From contig NZ_DYXC01000070.1 of assembly GCF_020742345.1 (NCBI RefSeq), positions 1 through 25,509 on the forward strand: a stretch of DNA of 25,509 nucleotides. Reading direction: 5' to 3'. The stretch comes from Enteractinococcus helveticum (GTDB lineage Bacteria > Actinomycetota > Actinomycetes > Actinomycetales > Micrococcaceae). Position 1 is the first letter of the stretch. Each line of letters begins with the position of its first letter. The translations under genes and the position numbers were made by a program. A model generated the notes under the pieces. It ran no database searches. It was not told the origin of the DNA and saw only the letters and a list, made by a program, of their open reading frames with translations. Below are positions 7,476 to 17,213 of this stretch, piece after piece.

Positions 7476-9488
7476 TTACACCTGCTGACGCTGCTCGACC
7501 GCTGAGACAATGCGTTCAATGGCCTCATCTACCGGGACACCATTGTCTTGTGAACCGTCACGGAAGCGGAAGGATACAGCGTTTGCCTCGGCGTCTTCGC
7601 CACCTGCAATCAGCACGAATGGTGCTTTGTGTTTGGCTGCGGTGCGGATTTTTTTCGGGAACCGGTCAGTGGAATCATCCACGCGGGCACGAATACCACG
7701 CGCCTTGAGCCTGTCCACAATGTCAAAGAGGTAGTCGTTGAATGCTTCGGCAACCGGAATAGCAATCACCTGTTCGGGTGCTAGCCATGCCGGAAACGCC
7801 CCGGCATAGTGTTCGGTGAGCACACCCATGAAGCGTTCGATGGAGCCAAATAGTGCACGGTGAATCATGACTGGACGTTGGCGGGTGCCATCAGCGGCCT
7901 GGTATTCCAGATCGAAACGTTCTGGCAAGTTGAAGTCCAATTGAATGGTCGACATTTGCCAGGTACGGCCCAACGCATCACGAGCCTGGACCGAGATTTT
8001 TGGTCCATAGAATGCGGCACCGCCTGGATCATCAACGAGTTCAAGTTTGGATTCTTCGGCTACCTCCGCCAGGACGCGGGTTGCGTTGTCCCAGACTTCC
8101 TCACTGCCAACATATTTTTCTGGATCGCGGGTCGATAATTCAAGGTAGAAATCATCGAGACCGTAGTCTTTGAGCAGATCCAGGATGAAGTTTAGGGTGT
8201 TGGTCAGCTCATCTTTCATCTGGTCTTCAGTGCAGTAAATGTGCGCGTCGTCCTGAGTCATGCCGCGCACGCGAGTCAGACCGTGGACCACACCGGATTT
8301 CTCATACCGGTAGACGGACCCGAACTCGAACATCCGCAATGGTAGTTCGCGGTAGGAGCGGCCACGGGATGCAAAGATCAGGTTGTGCATTGGGCAGTTC
8401 ATGGGCTTCAGATAGTAATCTGCTCCGGCCCGGGTGACTTCACCGGTTTCTTCATCACGGATTTCGTCGATGTGCATCGGTGGGAACATGCCGTCGGCAT
8501 ACCATTCCAGGTGACCTGAGGTTTCATACAGGTTCTGTTTGGTGATGTGCGGGGTGTAGACGAACTCGTAGCCGGCTTCTTCGTGACGACGGCGTGAGTA
8601 GTCTTCCATTTCCTTGCGGATGATCCCACCCTTGGGATGAAAGACGGGCAGGCCTGAGCCCAGTTTATCTGGGAAGGAGAACAGGTCCATTTCGGCCCCG
8701 AGCTTGCGGTGGTCACGGCGTTCTGCTTCGGCGATGCGTTCCTGGTAGGCGACCAGATCGTCTTTGGATGCCCATGCGGTACCGTAGATGCGCTGTAGCT
8801 GCGGGTTGTTTTCGGATCCCAACCAATAAGCTCCAGCGGCACGGGTCAGTGAGAAACCGTTGGCGATGAGTTTGGTTGATGGGATGTGCGGTCCGCGGCA
8901 GAGGTCGTACCAGACGACGTTGCCTTTGCGATCAAGGTTGTCGTAAATGGTGATCTCGCCGGCACCGATTTCCACGGCAGCCCCTTCGGCGGCGGCTTCT
9001 TCGTCATGTTGACGGTCGAGCAGCTGTAATTTATACGGCTCATTGGCGAGCTCTTCACGGGCCTGGGCCTCGTCCACGGCGCGTCGATTAAATGTCTGAC
9101 CTGCCTTGACGATGCGCATCATGCGCTTTTGGATCTCTTTGAGGTCGTCAGGGGTGAAGGGTTCATCGACGTCAAAGTCATAGTAGAAGCCGTCTTCAAT
9201 GAACGGCCCGATGCCCAGTTTGGCTTCTGGGTGAAGTTCTTGGACAGCCTGTGCGAGGACGTGTGCGGTTGAGTGACGCAGGACTTCCAGTCCCTCTTGG
9301 TCAGTAATGTCGACGCGTTCAACGGTGGCACCGGCTGGGATGACGCGGAATAAATCCTGTAAGACGCCATCGACCTTCATCACTACCGTAGTTTTTTCCT
9401 CCGCAAACAGGTCATTGCCTGTGGTTCCTTCAGCGACCTGGGTAGTTTGGTCGTCTACGGTAATGGTTATTTCTTTAGGTTCGGCCAC
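7476..9488 (-). CDS. thrS: Threonyl-tRNA synthetase
   Basis: A 670-residue class II aminoacyl-tRNA synthetase charging tRNA(Thr). GTG at 9488 is chosen because AAGGAGG lies nine bases upstream; the frame is open to 9551 but the extra 21 residues have no support. Domains in order are TGS (about 1-65), editing domain with HSTAH at 72-76 and C197/H201 in CRGPH, catalytic core with the zinc ligand C365 in MNCPMH and the motif 2 region FEFGSVYRYEKSG, motif 3 region IHRALFGSIERF, and an anticodon-binding domain from about residue 570. The length is normal. It is the first gene of a probable operon with HIT and the GPP34 gene. No T-box-like leader is seen in the 116 bases before it. Confidence 0.97.
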   Translation of the reverse strand: MAEPKEITITVDDQTTQVAEGTTGNDLFAEEKTTVVMKVDGVLQDLFRVIPAGATVERVDITDQEGLEVLRHSTAHVLAQAVQELHPEAKLGIGPFIEDGFYYDFDVDEPFTPDDLKEIQKRMMRIVKAGQTFNRRAVDEAQAREELANEPYKLQLLDRQHDEEAAAEGAAVEIGAGEITIYDNLDRKGNVVWYDLCRGPHIPSTKLIANGFSLTRAAGAYWLGSENNPQLQRIYGTAWASKDDLVAYQERIAEAERRDHRKLGAEMDLFSFPDKLGSGLPVFHPKGGIIRKEMEDYSRRRHEEAGYEFVYTPHITKQNLYETSGHLEWYADGMFPPMHIDEIRDEETGEVTRAGADYYLKPMNCPMHNLIFASRGRSYRELPLRMFEFGSVYRYEKSGVVHGLTRVRGMTQDDAHIYCTEDQMKDELTNTLNFILDLLKDYGLDDFYLELSTRDPEKYVGSEEVWDNATRVLAEVAEESKLELVDDPGGAAFYGPKISVQARDALGRTWQMSTIQLDFNLPERFDLEYQAADGTRQRPVMIHRALFGSIERFMGVLTEHYAGAFPAWLAPEQVIAIPVAEAFNDYLFDIVDRLKARGIRARVDDSTDRFPKKIRTAAKHKAPFVLIAGGEDAEANAVSFRFRDGSQDNGVPVDEAIERIVSAVEQRQQV

Positions 9489-9604
9489 GTGCCAGTTCCT
9501 CCTTGTGTCAGGCTGTGAATTCGGTGGCATACTGGACCACCGATAAGCCACCCGCCATTCTATCTGCTTGGCAGGTTGTTTGCAGGTGGCTCGCGGCGAT
9601 GTGC

Positions 9605-10267
9605 TTAGTCGGTTTGGATATCCACAACAAGACGGACCGGGTCTTGCAGAATGGTCACGGCATATGGGCGTTGCTCATCGAGTCCAATGAAGTAGTTTGA
9701 GGTCGCTTCAAAGGGCGGGAACACGACCACGCTCTGGGCTGCGGTGGTATTCAGATCCGTGATCGGGTCGTTGACCTGCATGAGTTCATCGACATCCATA
9801 TCGTCAACGCTAGCGGTACCTGACCAGATGATTTCCAGTACGGCGTCTTGATCAATGCCTAAGTCAGCACCTGAGCCGGGGGCCATGGGCTCATCGGTGT
9901 AGCGCACCAGCATGCTGGGGGTACCGGTTCCGGCGTGTTCGATGACAATACGTTCGAAGCCGTCGTGAACCGCTGAGCGCATCGCTACCGGATACACGCC
10001 TTTGGCATCGCCGAAATCAGGCCAGTTGTCTGATTCATAGCTATCCGTGCTGAACTCTCCCACCGGTTGGGCGCCGGGTTCAGACTGCTGTTGGGTTGGT
10101 TCTGACGGTTGTTGGGTTGGTGAAGCTTGTGGACTTGAAGTCGCCGAAGCATCCGGTGGTGTGGCATCGGGGTGCTCAGAGGTACTGCAACCTGTGGCGG
10201 TCAATCCGAGGATACATGTTGCGAAAACAACACGCAGTATGACGGTGGGTGTACGGTGATATTTCAT
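9605..10267 (-). CDS. AMIN-like domain lipoprotein
   Basis: A 220-residue exported lipoprotein. ATG 10267 is preferred over ATG 10288 because AAGGCGGAG lies six bases before it. A basic N-terminus, a hydrophobic stretch and the lipobox-like TATGC place the lipid-modified cysteine at residue 27. Residues 30-75 form a Ser/Thr/Pro/Gln-rich spacer that would cross the wall. The folded part, about 85-220, contains HDGFERIVIEH and ends in DPVRLVVDIQT, the pattern of the AMIN-like domain found in secreted actinobacterial proteins. AMIN domains localise proteins to the envelope; the exact role here is unknown. It lies between dnaE2 and thrS on the same strand with short gaps on both sides. Confidence 0.8.
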   Translation of the reverse strand: MKYHRTPTVILRVVFATCILGLTATGCSTSEHPDATPPDASATSSPQASPTQQPSEPTQQQSEPGAQPVGEFSTDSYESDNWPDFGDAKGVYPVAMRSAVHDGFERIVIEHAGTGTPSMLVRYTDEPMAPGSGADLGIDQDAVLEIIWSGTASVDDMDVDELMQVNDPITDLNTTAAQSVVVFPPFEATSNYFIGLDEQRPYAVTILQDPVRLVVDIQTD

Positions 10268-10305
10268 GTTGGGCTCCGCCTTGGTCAAGCATGAGTTGCG
10301 ATGGA

Positions 10306-13300
10306 TTAATGATATCCCAGCACCCGTGCACCAGTACCGGTATTCTGTGGTTTTCCTAGTTGGCTTTGATGCCGAATAGGTGGTAGTGGGGTGTTGCGAG
10401 TAAACCAGTTGGCCCAGTGGTCGCGTTCGGTATCGAAGTAGTCGGGATCCGGTAGCGACGTCGGGTCGTGCATATCCCAGGCTCGTATGGCTTGTAGTGT
10501 GATACCGCGTGCCCCGGTGCGCCGGGTTGTGCCTTCAATTAACAGCATGCGTGCCGAGAATAGGATATCGCCGGTGGCGTGTTGGGCTTGGGCGAAAAAT
10601 GACGTGTCGATCACCCCGGCGCCGTCGTCGATGGAAATAAAGACGACGCGGTCTCCGGAGCGCATCGGTGGGGTTTGGGTTGCCACCCGCACACCTGCTA
10701 CCAGCACCCGAGTGTTGTTGCGTAACGTGATCAGCTGATCTGCCGGGGTGGTGCCCAGGGCTTGGAGATACGGTTTATGGGATTGCATTAAATGCCCGGT
10801 GGTATCGATTGCGGTCAGGTCCAGTTCGGTGCGGATTTTTTGTTCCTTGCTGGGTTCCGGGAACAGTGCGGGGAGGGTGTCTAGTTCGGTGTCGCCGAGA
10901 CTGAAGGCTTGTTGGCCATCGATTTGTGGGCTGCCGGTGCGCAGGGTGCGTCCGGTGCGATCGCGTTTGGTCGGTGAGTGTAAAAATTCTAGGTGGTGGA
11001 CGACGTCGGTGCGGCTGATGCCGGTTTCGGGAAAGATACTATCGAGGGCGCCCAGTTGAGCGAGGTTTTCGAGACTCTTTTTGCTCAGGCGTGCCCGGTC
11101 GCGCACATCGGCCAGGCTGTCAAAGGGTTGGGCGCGTTCGATGCGTTGTTTTTCTTTCTGTGTCAGACCTAACACGGTTTCCAAAGATAGTCGGATCCCC
11201 CACGGGTGCCGCGAGGTGTTATTGGTTTCGGCAAGGCGTTCTAAACGCATGTTGGTGGTGGAAGTATTAATATCGACCGGTAAAATTTCGATGCCCATGC
11301 GACGGGCTTCGGCAACCATGAGTCGTTGCGGATACATGCCCGGATCGTGTTCCAGCACCGCGGCCATAAACGCTGCCGGATAGTGGGTTTTTAGCCAGGC
11401 GGATTCAAATGTTGGGATGGCAAAGGCCGCCCCGTGGGCCTTGCAAAAACCAAATGATCCGAAGGCGGCCAAGGTATCCCAGACTTCGTCGATGACATCG
11501 ATATCCCAGCCATTGGCCATGGCTTTGGCACGAAAGTACGTTTCGACGTCGTCTTGGGTTTCAGAGCCCAACCTGCGGCGAAACTCATCGGCCTTTGCCA
11601 ATCCACACTGAGTCATTTCGTCAAAGATGCGCAACAGTTGTTCGTGAAAGACGGTGACGCCGTGGGTTTCTTCCAGGATGGGTTTCAGTTTTGGGTGCGG
11701 GTAGCGGGCTGGGGCCAGTTGGTGTCGGTAATCTAAGAATGGTCGGACCATATCGGATTTCATGGGTCCGGGTCGAAATAGTGAGATGTCGATGATCAGA
11801 TCGTTAATGGATTCGGGTTCTAATTTGCCAATGAGTTCACGCTGGCCGGGCGATTCGATTTGGAAACATCCCAGAGTGTGGGTGGATTGGATCATCGCAT
11901 AGGTGTCTGGGTCATCATGGGCAATGTTTTCCAGGTTGATGGATTCTCCGGTGGTGCGTTGGATCTCTTGTTGTGCATAGGCGATGGTGGATTGCATTCG
12001 CACGCCCAGCACATCGAGTTTCAGCATGCCCATTGGGTCCATATCGTGTTTATCAAATTGACTCATGGCAAGGCCCATGCCGGAAGCCTCGACCGGGGTC
12101 CGGTCCAATAGGGTTTGATCGCCCAGAATCACCCCGCAGGGGTGCATGGAAATGTGGCGTGGTAACCGGTCGAGTCGTTCGGTCAGATCTACTAATAGAT
12201 CCAGTTGCTGGTTGCCGGCTTTGCGGTTGGTGTGCACTTGGGCGGCGAAAGTTTGTAATTCTGGCATGTGTTCCAGGGCTTGACGAAAATCGGAAGCCGA
12301 GAATCGCCAGAGTTTTTTGGCCAGCTGATCGACTTGTTCGCGTTCTAGTCCTAGTGCTCGTCCGGCGTCACGCACCGCGCCACGAACCCGGTAGCCGTTT
12401 TGCATGCTCATCAACGTGGTGCGTTCGGCACCGAAACGGTCAAAAATAGCGTGATAGATCTCGTGTCGACGGGCAGATTCGACGTCGATATCAATATCCG
12501 GCAGTGTGGAGCGGTCCTGCGATAAGAACCGTTCAAAGATCAGGTTGTGCTCGATAGGGTCGACATGCGAGATTCGCAGGGCGTAGTTCACTAACGACGA
12601 CGCCCCGGAGCCGCGGGCAGAGACTCGCACGTTGCGGTCTTCAATCATCGCCACGACCTCGGCCACGGTCAGAAAATAACTGGAAAAACCTAGATCTTGG
12701 ATGATGCCCAGTTCGTGATCCAGTTGACGGTGGATCCGGTTGTAGAGTCCCCCGCCCGGTTCCAGGTGGCCAAAGCGTAATGCTAATCCGGCTCGGGCGC
12801 GCTGGGTGAGCACGGTGGCCGGGTCGCCATCGATACCGATGATGTCGAATTCGGGCACTCGGGGTTGTCCCCACCCCAGATCCTGAGCCGGGTCCAGCGC
12901 GCAGGTTTCGGCCAGTTGTTGGGTGGTCTCAAGCAGTTGCCGGGCCGCTGCGGTGCCCAGGCCGGCTTCGTACGTGATTTCCTGGGCCAGGGCGCGCATG
13001 GTCTTAGCGGTTTTCAACCAGCCCTGCCCGTTGGGTTGGATATCGGTGAGTTTATCTAGACTCGATAAGGCGCGAGCGGCGTCAACGACGTCGGCGGTGG
13101 CGGCCCCGTCCGGAGTCGCGTACCGGACCGCATTGGTTAACACCGCATCCAGACCCAGCTCTGCGCTGGCTCGCAACATGCGCACGGCGTGGGAGGTTGC
13201 GAGCCGCTCGGTGGGGAGCGACAGGTGGGAGACAATTTCCACGTGTGCGCTGGCTGCGGGCAGGACCTGTTTCCACAATTTCAGTCGTGCCCGACCCGCA

Positions 13301-13803
13301 GTGTATTTGCGCTGGGTCATCAACCCGCCGACGTCAGATTCTGGTCCCAACAACACGTGGAGCACAGGTTTGGGGCCGGCAGCTTTGGCCAGCTGGGAGA
13401 CCAGAATATAAGGGCGCTTATCGCCGGTGAGTTGGGTGTGGGCGCACGAGATGAGCCGCACCAGCGACTGATACCCGGCCCCGAGGTTGCGGGCTTGACC
13501 GTACCCCACGTTGGCGGCGCTGGCTGCCAGGATCGTGACCCGCCCGGCGGGTAATGGGTTGCCATCCACGGTGTATTTTGGGTCCCACATGACCGCAAGA
13601 TTCACCCCGACCACCGGGGCAATGCCGTGGGCAATGCAGCCTTTGAGGTGTTTGACCATCCCATAGAGCCCGTCTCGATCCGTGCAGCCCAGTATCTGGG
13701 CGCCATCAGCCACCGCGACCTCGACGAGTTCCTCGGGCCAGGAAACCCCGAAGTGTGCCGAGTACGCGGTGGTGACGTTGAGATGGGCAAAAGACGGCGC
13801 CAT
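10306..13803 (-). CDS. dnaE2: Error-prone DNA polymerase III alpha subunit DnaE2 (ImuC)
   Basis: A 1165-residue C-family DNA polymerase. The N-terminal PHP domain (about 1-300) is followed by the polymerase core with the catalytic triad start PDIDID (D436, D438) and a further aspartate in MLKLDVLG. Helix-hairpin-helix and OB-fold parts follow (GVRVATQTPPMRSGDRVVF near the end), and there is no long C-terminal extension. In actinobacteria DnaE2 acts with ImuA' and ImuB in damage-induced mutagenesis. In the PHP domain the usual HxH pattern is replaced by HLNVTT at residues 7-12, so proofreading or phosphatase activity is unlikely; related actinobacterial proteins also show degenerate sites. It begins three bases after the DUF6504 gene, with which it is coupled. 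No imuB gene is seen in the window. Confidence 0.9.
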   Translation of the reverse strand: MAPSFAHLNVTTAYSAHFGVSWPEELVEVAVADGAQILGCTDRDGLYGMVKHLKGCIAHGIAPVVGVNLAVMWDPKYTVDGNPLPAGRVTILAASAANVGYGQARNLGAGYQSLVRLISCAHTQLTGDKRPYILVSQLAKAAGPKPVLHVLLGPESDVGGLMTQRKYTAGRARLKLWKQVLPAASAHVEIVSHLSLPTERLATSHAVRMLRASAELGLDAVLTNAVRYATPDGAATADVVDAARALSSLDKLTDIQPNGQGWLKTAKTMRALAQEITYEAGLGTAAARQLLETTQQLAETCALDPAQDLGWGQPRVPEFDIIGIDGDPATVLTQRARAGLALRFGHLEPGGGLYNRIHRQLDHELGIIQDLGFSSYFLTVAEVVAMIEDRNVRVSARGSGASSLVNYALRISHVDPIEHNLIFERFLSQDRSTLPDIDIDVESARRHEIYHAIFDRFGAERTTLMSMQNGYRVRGAVRDAGRALGLEREQVDQLAKKLWRFSASDFRQALEHMPELQTFAAQVHTNRKAGNQQLDLLVDLTERLDRLPRHISMHPCGVILGDQTLLDRTPVEASGMGLAMSQFDKHDMDPMGMLKLDVLGVRMQSTIAYAQQEIQRTTGESINLENIAHDDPDTYAMIQSTHTLGCFQIESPGQRELIGKLEPESINDLIIDISLFRPGPMKSDMVRPFLDYRHQLAPARYPHPKLKPILEETHGVTVFHEQLLRIFDEMTQCGLAKADEFRRRLGSETQDDVETYFRAKAMANGWDIDVIDEVWDTLAAFGSFGFCKAHGAAFAIPTFESAWLKTHYPAAFMAAVLEHDPGMYPQRLMVAEARRMGIEILPVDINTSTTNMRLERLAETNNTSRHPWGIRLSLETVLGLTQKEKQRIERAQPFDSLADVRDRARLSKKSLENLAQLGALDSIFPETGISRTDVVHHLEFLHSPTKRDRTGRTLRTGSPQIDGQQAFSLGDTELDTLPALFPEPSKEQKIRTELDLTAIDTTGHLMQSHKPYLQALGTTPADQLITLRNNTRVLVAGVRVATQTPPMRSGDRVVFISIDDGAGVIDTSFFAQAQHATGDILFSARMLLIEGTTRRTGARGITLQAIRAWDMHDPTSLPDPDYFDTERDHWANWFTRNTPLPPIRHQSQLGKPQNTGTGARVLGYH

Positions 13804-13806
13804 AGT

Positions 13807-14130
13807 TTAGGCGGCTTCTTCTAACCGTAACGCGTCGTGAACCTGGACCAGACGCCAGCGGCCAGATTCAATGTGGTGAGAAATATCCAGGGTCAACATC
13901 GGAGCATTGGCGGCTCGGGTGAGGCTGACCTGGACACGCCACACCTGATAATCCACCAGGCCGGGGCCGTGGCCCAGCGCGGCGCGGTATTCTTCGGCCC
14001 ACCAGCGACGTCGTACGTACCAGCGTTGTGGTTGGGCCTTAACCGTATAGGACCGGCCCCCGTAATTCAGGTGCAGCGGGATGCCCGCGGTGGTGCAGGT
14101 GACTTCAACGGCTTGTGTGAGTGTGCCCAT
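13807..14130 (-). CDS. DUF6504 family protein, partner gene of dnaE2
   Basis: A 107-residue protein. ATG 14130 is chosen because AAGGGGA lies seven bases before it; the longer frame to 14241 lacks support. Core features are a basic, aromatic-rich stretch WYVRRRWWAEEY and VDYQVWRVQVSL, which recur in the small DUF6504 proteins encoded between imuB and dnaE2 in many actinobacteria. The function is unknown; a role in the mutagenic repair complex is inferred from location only. It is followed three bases later by dnaE2. Upstream of it lies the divergent S9 peptidase gene instead of imuB. I found no clear actinobacterial LexA box (CGAAC-N4-GTTCG type) in the shared 116-base promoter region. Confidence 0.75.
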   Translation of the reverse strand: MGTLTQAVEVTCTTAGIPLHLNYGGRSYTVKAQPQRWYVRRRWWAEEYRAALGHGPGLVDYQVWRVQVSLTRAANAPMLTLDISHHIESGRWRLVQVHDALRLEEAA

Positions 14131-14246
14131 AAAAATTCCCCTTCTGATCAGCGGCGTCAGTGCCAAACGGTTCTTCGCGTTTTCAGCATAAAAATCTGCG
14201 CGGACACGATAAGCGAATCTGTCGCCGGTGCATGGCAGCATTCATA

Positions 14247-16313
14247 ATGGGGAAGATGACCAACACTGCTTTTGACGCCGTATTGACCAAGCTGCTGGAT
14301 TCGCCTCGGTTGACCGGATTGACGGTGAAATCAGGCCGAATCCTCACGACCGTACAACAATTAAAACAAGATGGCACCGGCTATGTCAGCCAGCTGTGGG
14401 ATGTGACCGACACACCAGTGCAACTGACATACGCAGATGACTCCGTGAGTGCTGTTGAACAAGCCGACGACGGCCAGGTGTTCTTTTTATCCTCGCGCAC
14501 TGCACCAGCAAATAACCCCGATGCCCCATCAGAAGCCGGGGCAAAACTCTGGGTATTACCGCCCGTGGGCGAACCCCGGGTGGTTGCCCAGCGGACCTGG
14601 GGTTTTACCGGTCTGAAAGTTGCTGGCACCAAACTGGTGGTCACCATGCAGTGGCACAGCGGTGCCACGACCCATGAGCAGCACGAAGAACTGGCTGCCA
14701 CACGCGGTGACGCCAAGGTCACCGGCGTGCTGTACTCCACATTTCCTACCCGCTACTGGGATCAAGACCTACCGGCCGGCCGCACGGTCTTTGGCATTGC
14801 ACCCATCCCTAAACCCGGCCAGCACCCCGAGTTTATTCGGGTGAATCTGCCACCCGGGCGCTTAGTGAACTGGCAGCTGGATGCCACGGCAACCTTCGCA
14901 CTGGTGACCATGTCCCAGCACCGCGGCAATACCCCTGACGACGTGGAAACCCAGGTGATCTATCGGGTGGATTTCATCACCGGACAGGCCATCGAACTGT
15001 TGGCCTCCACCCCGCAACGCGAATATAGCGCCGGGGCTATCAGCCCGGATGGCACGCGCGCCGTGGTCGGTATCAGCACACCGTGGCGCGAGGGCACCAA
15101 CCTGGCGGTCACCGCTGGTCTGCTGGAATTATCATCCGGGCAGGTGCGACCGTTATGGCCACAACTGGATCGCTGGGTCACCCCCGAGTGGTTGACTCCC
15201 ACGTATCTGGTGGCCGCGTGTGATGACGAGGGTGCCGGCGCGATCTATATTGGCCACCGCGAGGAACAGCTCCCAACCCGCCTAACCGCACCGGTGGATA
15301 CCTGGCAGCCGCACAACGCCCTGGATACCGCCCGAGCCTATGACGCCGTGACCACAGATGCCGATACTAATACTGACGACGACGCCACCGTATATGCCAT
15401 CGCCTCGGGTATTGCCACCAGCCCGCAACTGGTGCGGTTTTCGTTCAGCCCGGCAGCACCAGTCGTAACCGATCCGGTGATCATAGCCACCGCCGCGGAC
15501 GCCCTGGACTCCCCCGGTCGATTGAAGACACTGAGCACCACCGCCCAAGACGGCACGATGGTGCGTTCCTGGTTGCGCCTGCCCGACGGCGACGGCCCGT
15601 TTCCACTACTGGTCATGGTGCACGGCGGACCCTGGGGGTCCTGGAATACCTGGACCTACCGGTGGAATCCCGACCCGTTTGTGGCCGCCGGTTATGCGGT
15701 GCTGCTGCCTGATCCGGCAATTTCCACCGGGTACGGCCAGCACATGATCGACCGAGGCAATCAGCAACTGGGCGGTACCCCGTTTACTGACCTAATGGCG
15801 CTGATCGACGCCGCCGAGGCACGCCAGGACATCGACGCAACCAAAACCGCCCTGGCCGGTGGCTCCTACGGCGGGTATATGGCCAACTGGGTTGCCGGGC
15901 ACACCGGTGACCGATTCCGGTGCATCATCACCCACGCCTCCCTGTGGGATACCACCGCGATGGGCCAAACCACCGATAACGCAGTCTGGGACCGGGCAAT
16001 GACCCCGCAGTCCCAGTACTCACCGCACGTACACGCCCGCGATATCGCCGTCCCCATGCTGGTGATCCACGGGGATAAGGACTACCGGGTGCCAATCGGC
16101 CAAGCCCAACAGCTATGGCATGCCCTGCACACGGTCACCCCGCCAATTACCAACGACGACGGCGCCACCGCCCACCGGTACCTCTACTTCCCAGATGAGG
16201 GGCACTGGATCTTAAGCCGTGGCAATGCCGAAGCCTGGTATCGAGTGTTCTGCAACTTCCTGGATGTCCACGTCCATGGCGCAGCCGAGCAGCTGCCGCC
16301 GCAATTGGGCTAG
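14247..16313 (+). CDS. S9-family peptidase (prolyl oligopeptidase type)
   Basis: About 688 residues from ATG 14247; ATG 14256 is a close alternative, and the frame is open to 14160. The N-terminal 420 residues form a seven-bladed-propeller-like beta region (repeats such as LLASTPQREYSAGAISPDG). The C-terminal alpha/beta hydrolase domain carries VHGGPWGSW for the oxyanion hole and a complete triad: S540 in GGSYGG, D612 in HGDKDYRVP and H653 in DEGHW. No signal peptide is seen, so the enzyme is probably cytoplasmic. It should cleave short peptides, possibly acylaminoacyl or dipeptidyl substrates. It is divergent from DUF6504-dnaE2 and convergent with the SRAP gene. Confidence 0.9.
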   Translation: MGKMTNTAFDAVLTKLLDSPRLTGLTVKSGRILTTVQQLKQDGTGYVSQLWDVTDTPVQLTYADDSVSAVEQADDGQVFFLSSRTAPANNPDAPSEAGAKLWVLPPVGEPRVVAQRTWGFTGLKVAGTKLVVTMQWHSGATTHEQHEELAATRGDAKVTGVLYSTFPTRYWDQDLPAGRTVFGIAPIPKPGQHPEFIRVNLPPGRLVNWQLDATATFALVTMSQHRGNTPDDVETQVIYRVDFITGQAIELLASTPQREYSAGAISPDGTRAVVGISTPWREGTNLAVTAGLLELSSGQVRPLWPQLDRWVTPEWLTPTYLVAACDDEGAGAIYIGHREEQLPTRLTAPVDTWQPHNALDTARAYDAVTTDADTNTDDDATVYAIASGIATSPQLVRFSFSPAAPVVTDPVIIATAADALDSPGRLKTLSTTAQDGTMVRSWLRLPDGDGPFPLLVMVHGGPWGSWNTWTYRWNPDPFVAAGYAVLLPDPAISTGYGQHMIDRGNQQLGGTPFTDLMALIDAAEARQDIDATKTALAGGSYGGYMANWVAGHTGDRFRCIITHASLWDTTAMGQTTDNAVWDRAMTPQSQYSPHVHARDIAVPMLVIHGDKDYRVPIGQAQQLWHALHTVTPPITNDDGATAHRYLYFPDEGHWILSRGNAEAWYRVFCNFLDVHVHGAAEQLPPQLG

Positions 16314-16325
16314 ACCCCAGCTGGG

Positions 16326-17117
16326 TCAGACCAGGGTGTCTTGGCCGCCAGTGGGATCAAAGGGTTCGATGAGTTCTGGGCCGTTGTTTCGCACTGATCC
16401 GACGGCCGGATTCACCGGATACATTTCCCATTGGCTGGCCACCTCATATGCCTGGGCGACGACGGCGTCGACGAACTGGGAGGCTTCCTCTTTGGAGACC
16501 TCACCTGCGCCCAGCCACTGGTCCATCATCTGGCGGCTCATCGGCAATGGCAGCCGGTCGTGCAGGGCCGACAGGTTGTTGAGGATCTCAGGTTGATCGC
16601 CAGGTTGCGGGGATGGTCCGGTCAGGATCGTCGTCGAGAGCACCCACGGGGCATCATCCTGGGCGGCCGGGTCCTTCCACCACTCATAGAGGCCGGCAAA
16701 AAAGATTGGCGAACCGTCCTTGGGGCGTACAAAATATGGTTGCTTACGCTCGCCTTTGGTTTCCGGAGCCAACCATTCGTAATACCCATCCACCGGGACG
16801 GCAGCGCGGCGGGCTTTCACAGCTGAGCGGAACGAGGGCTTATCAACGACGGACTCGGCACGGGCGTTAAAGGTGCGCTGGCCAAAGGACAGATCTTTGG
16901 CCCAGATCGGCACCAAACCCCAGCGTGCCATATACAGGTTGCGTTGCCACGGTGTCAAGGGATCTTTTGGATCTTGGAAATGCTCCACTAACACCGGCAC
17001 GTCTTTGGTCGGGGTCACATTATAATCTGGGTGCAGCTCTTCGAAATGCACCTCATCGGCCCCCGTGGCTGCCATCAGATCACCGATTGCTCTGGCCATC
17101 ACATATCGTCCACACAT
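16326..17117 (-). CDS. SRAP domain protein (SOS response-associated, YedK/HMCES type)
   Basis: A 263-residue protein beginning MCGRYV, so that C2 becomes the N-terminal catalytic cysteine after methionine removal; this fixes the start at 17117 although the frame is open further. YedK/HMCES proteins form a stable covalent link with abasic sites in single-stranded DNA and protect them. All active-site residues are present: C2, N84 in FNARAE, E114 in GYYEW and H186 in LHDRLP. The length is normal or slightly long for the family. It is a lone gene, convergent with the S9 peptidase and divergent from mscR. The nearby DUF6504-dnaE2 pair also concerns DNA damage, but shared regulation is not shown. 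Confidence 0.92.
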   Translation of the reverse strand: MCGRYVMARAIGDLMAATGADEVHFEELHPDYNVTPTKDVPVLVEHFQDPKDPLTPWQRNLYMARWGLVPIWAKDLSFGQRTFNARAESVVDKPSFRSAVKARRAAVPVDGYYEWLAPETKGERKQPYFVRPKDGSPIFFAGLYEWWKDPAAQDDAPWVLSTTILTGPSPQPGDQPEILNNLSALHDRLPLPMSRQMMDQWLGAGEVSKEEASQFVDAVVAQAYEVASQWEMYPVNPAVGSVRNNGPELIEPFDPTGGQDTLV

Positions 17118-17213
17118 ACTTCCAGTATGCCAGTCCCAACGAGCGAACACGATGCCTCGATCTGACCCAAGTGACAAGCCGAGCCATTAGCAATCGCCTT
17201 ATACATCAGCGTG

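Noticed and set aside
8408..8842. Long minus-strand frame inside thrS
   Set aside because: It is an out-of-frame reading of the thrS coding sequence, rich in Thr, Ser and Pro as expected for such shadows.
11973..13554. Plus-strand frames of up to 160 codons opposite dnaE2
   Set aside because: They lie wholly antisense to a clear polymerase gene, and their residues follow the codon bias of that gene.
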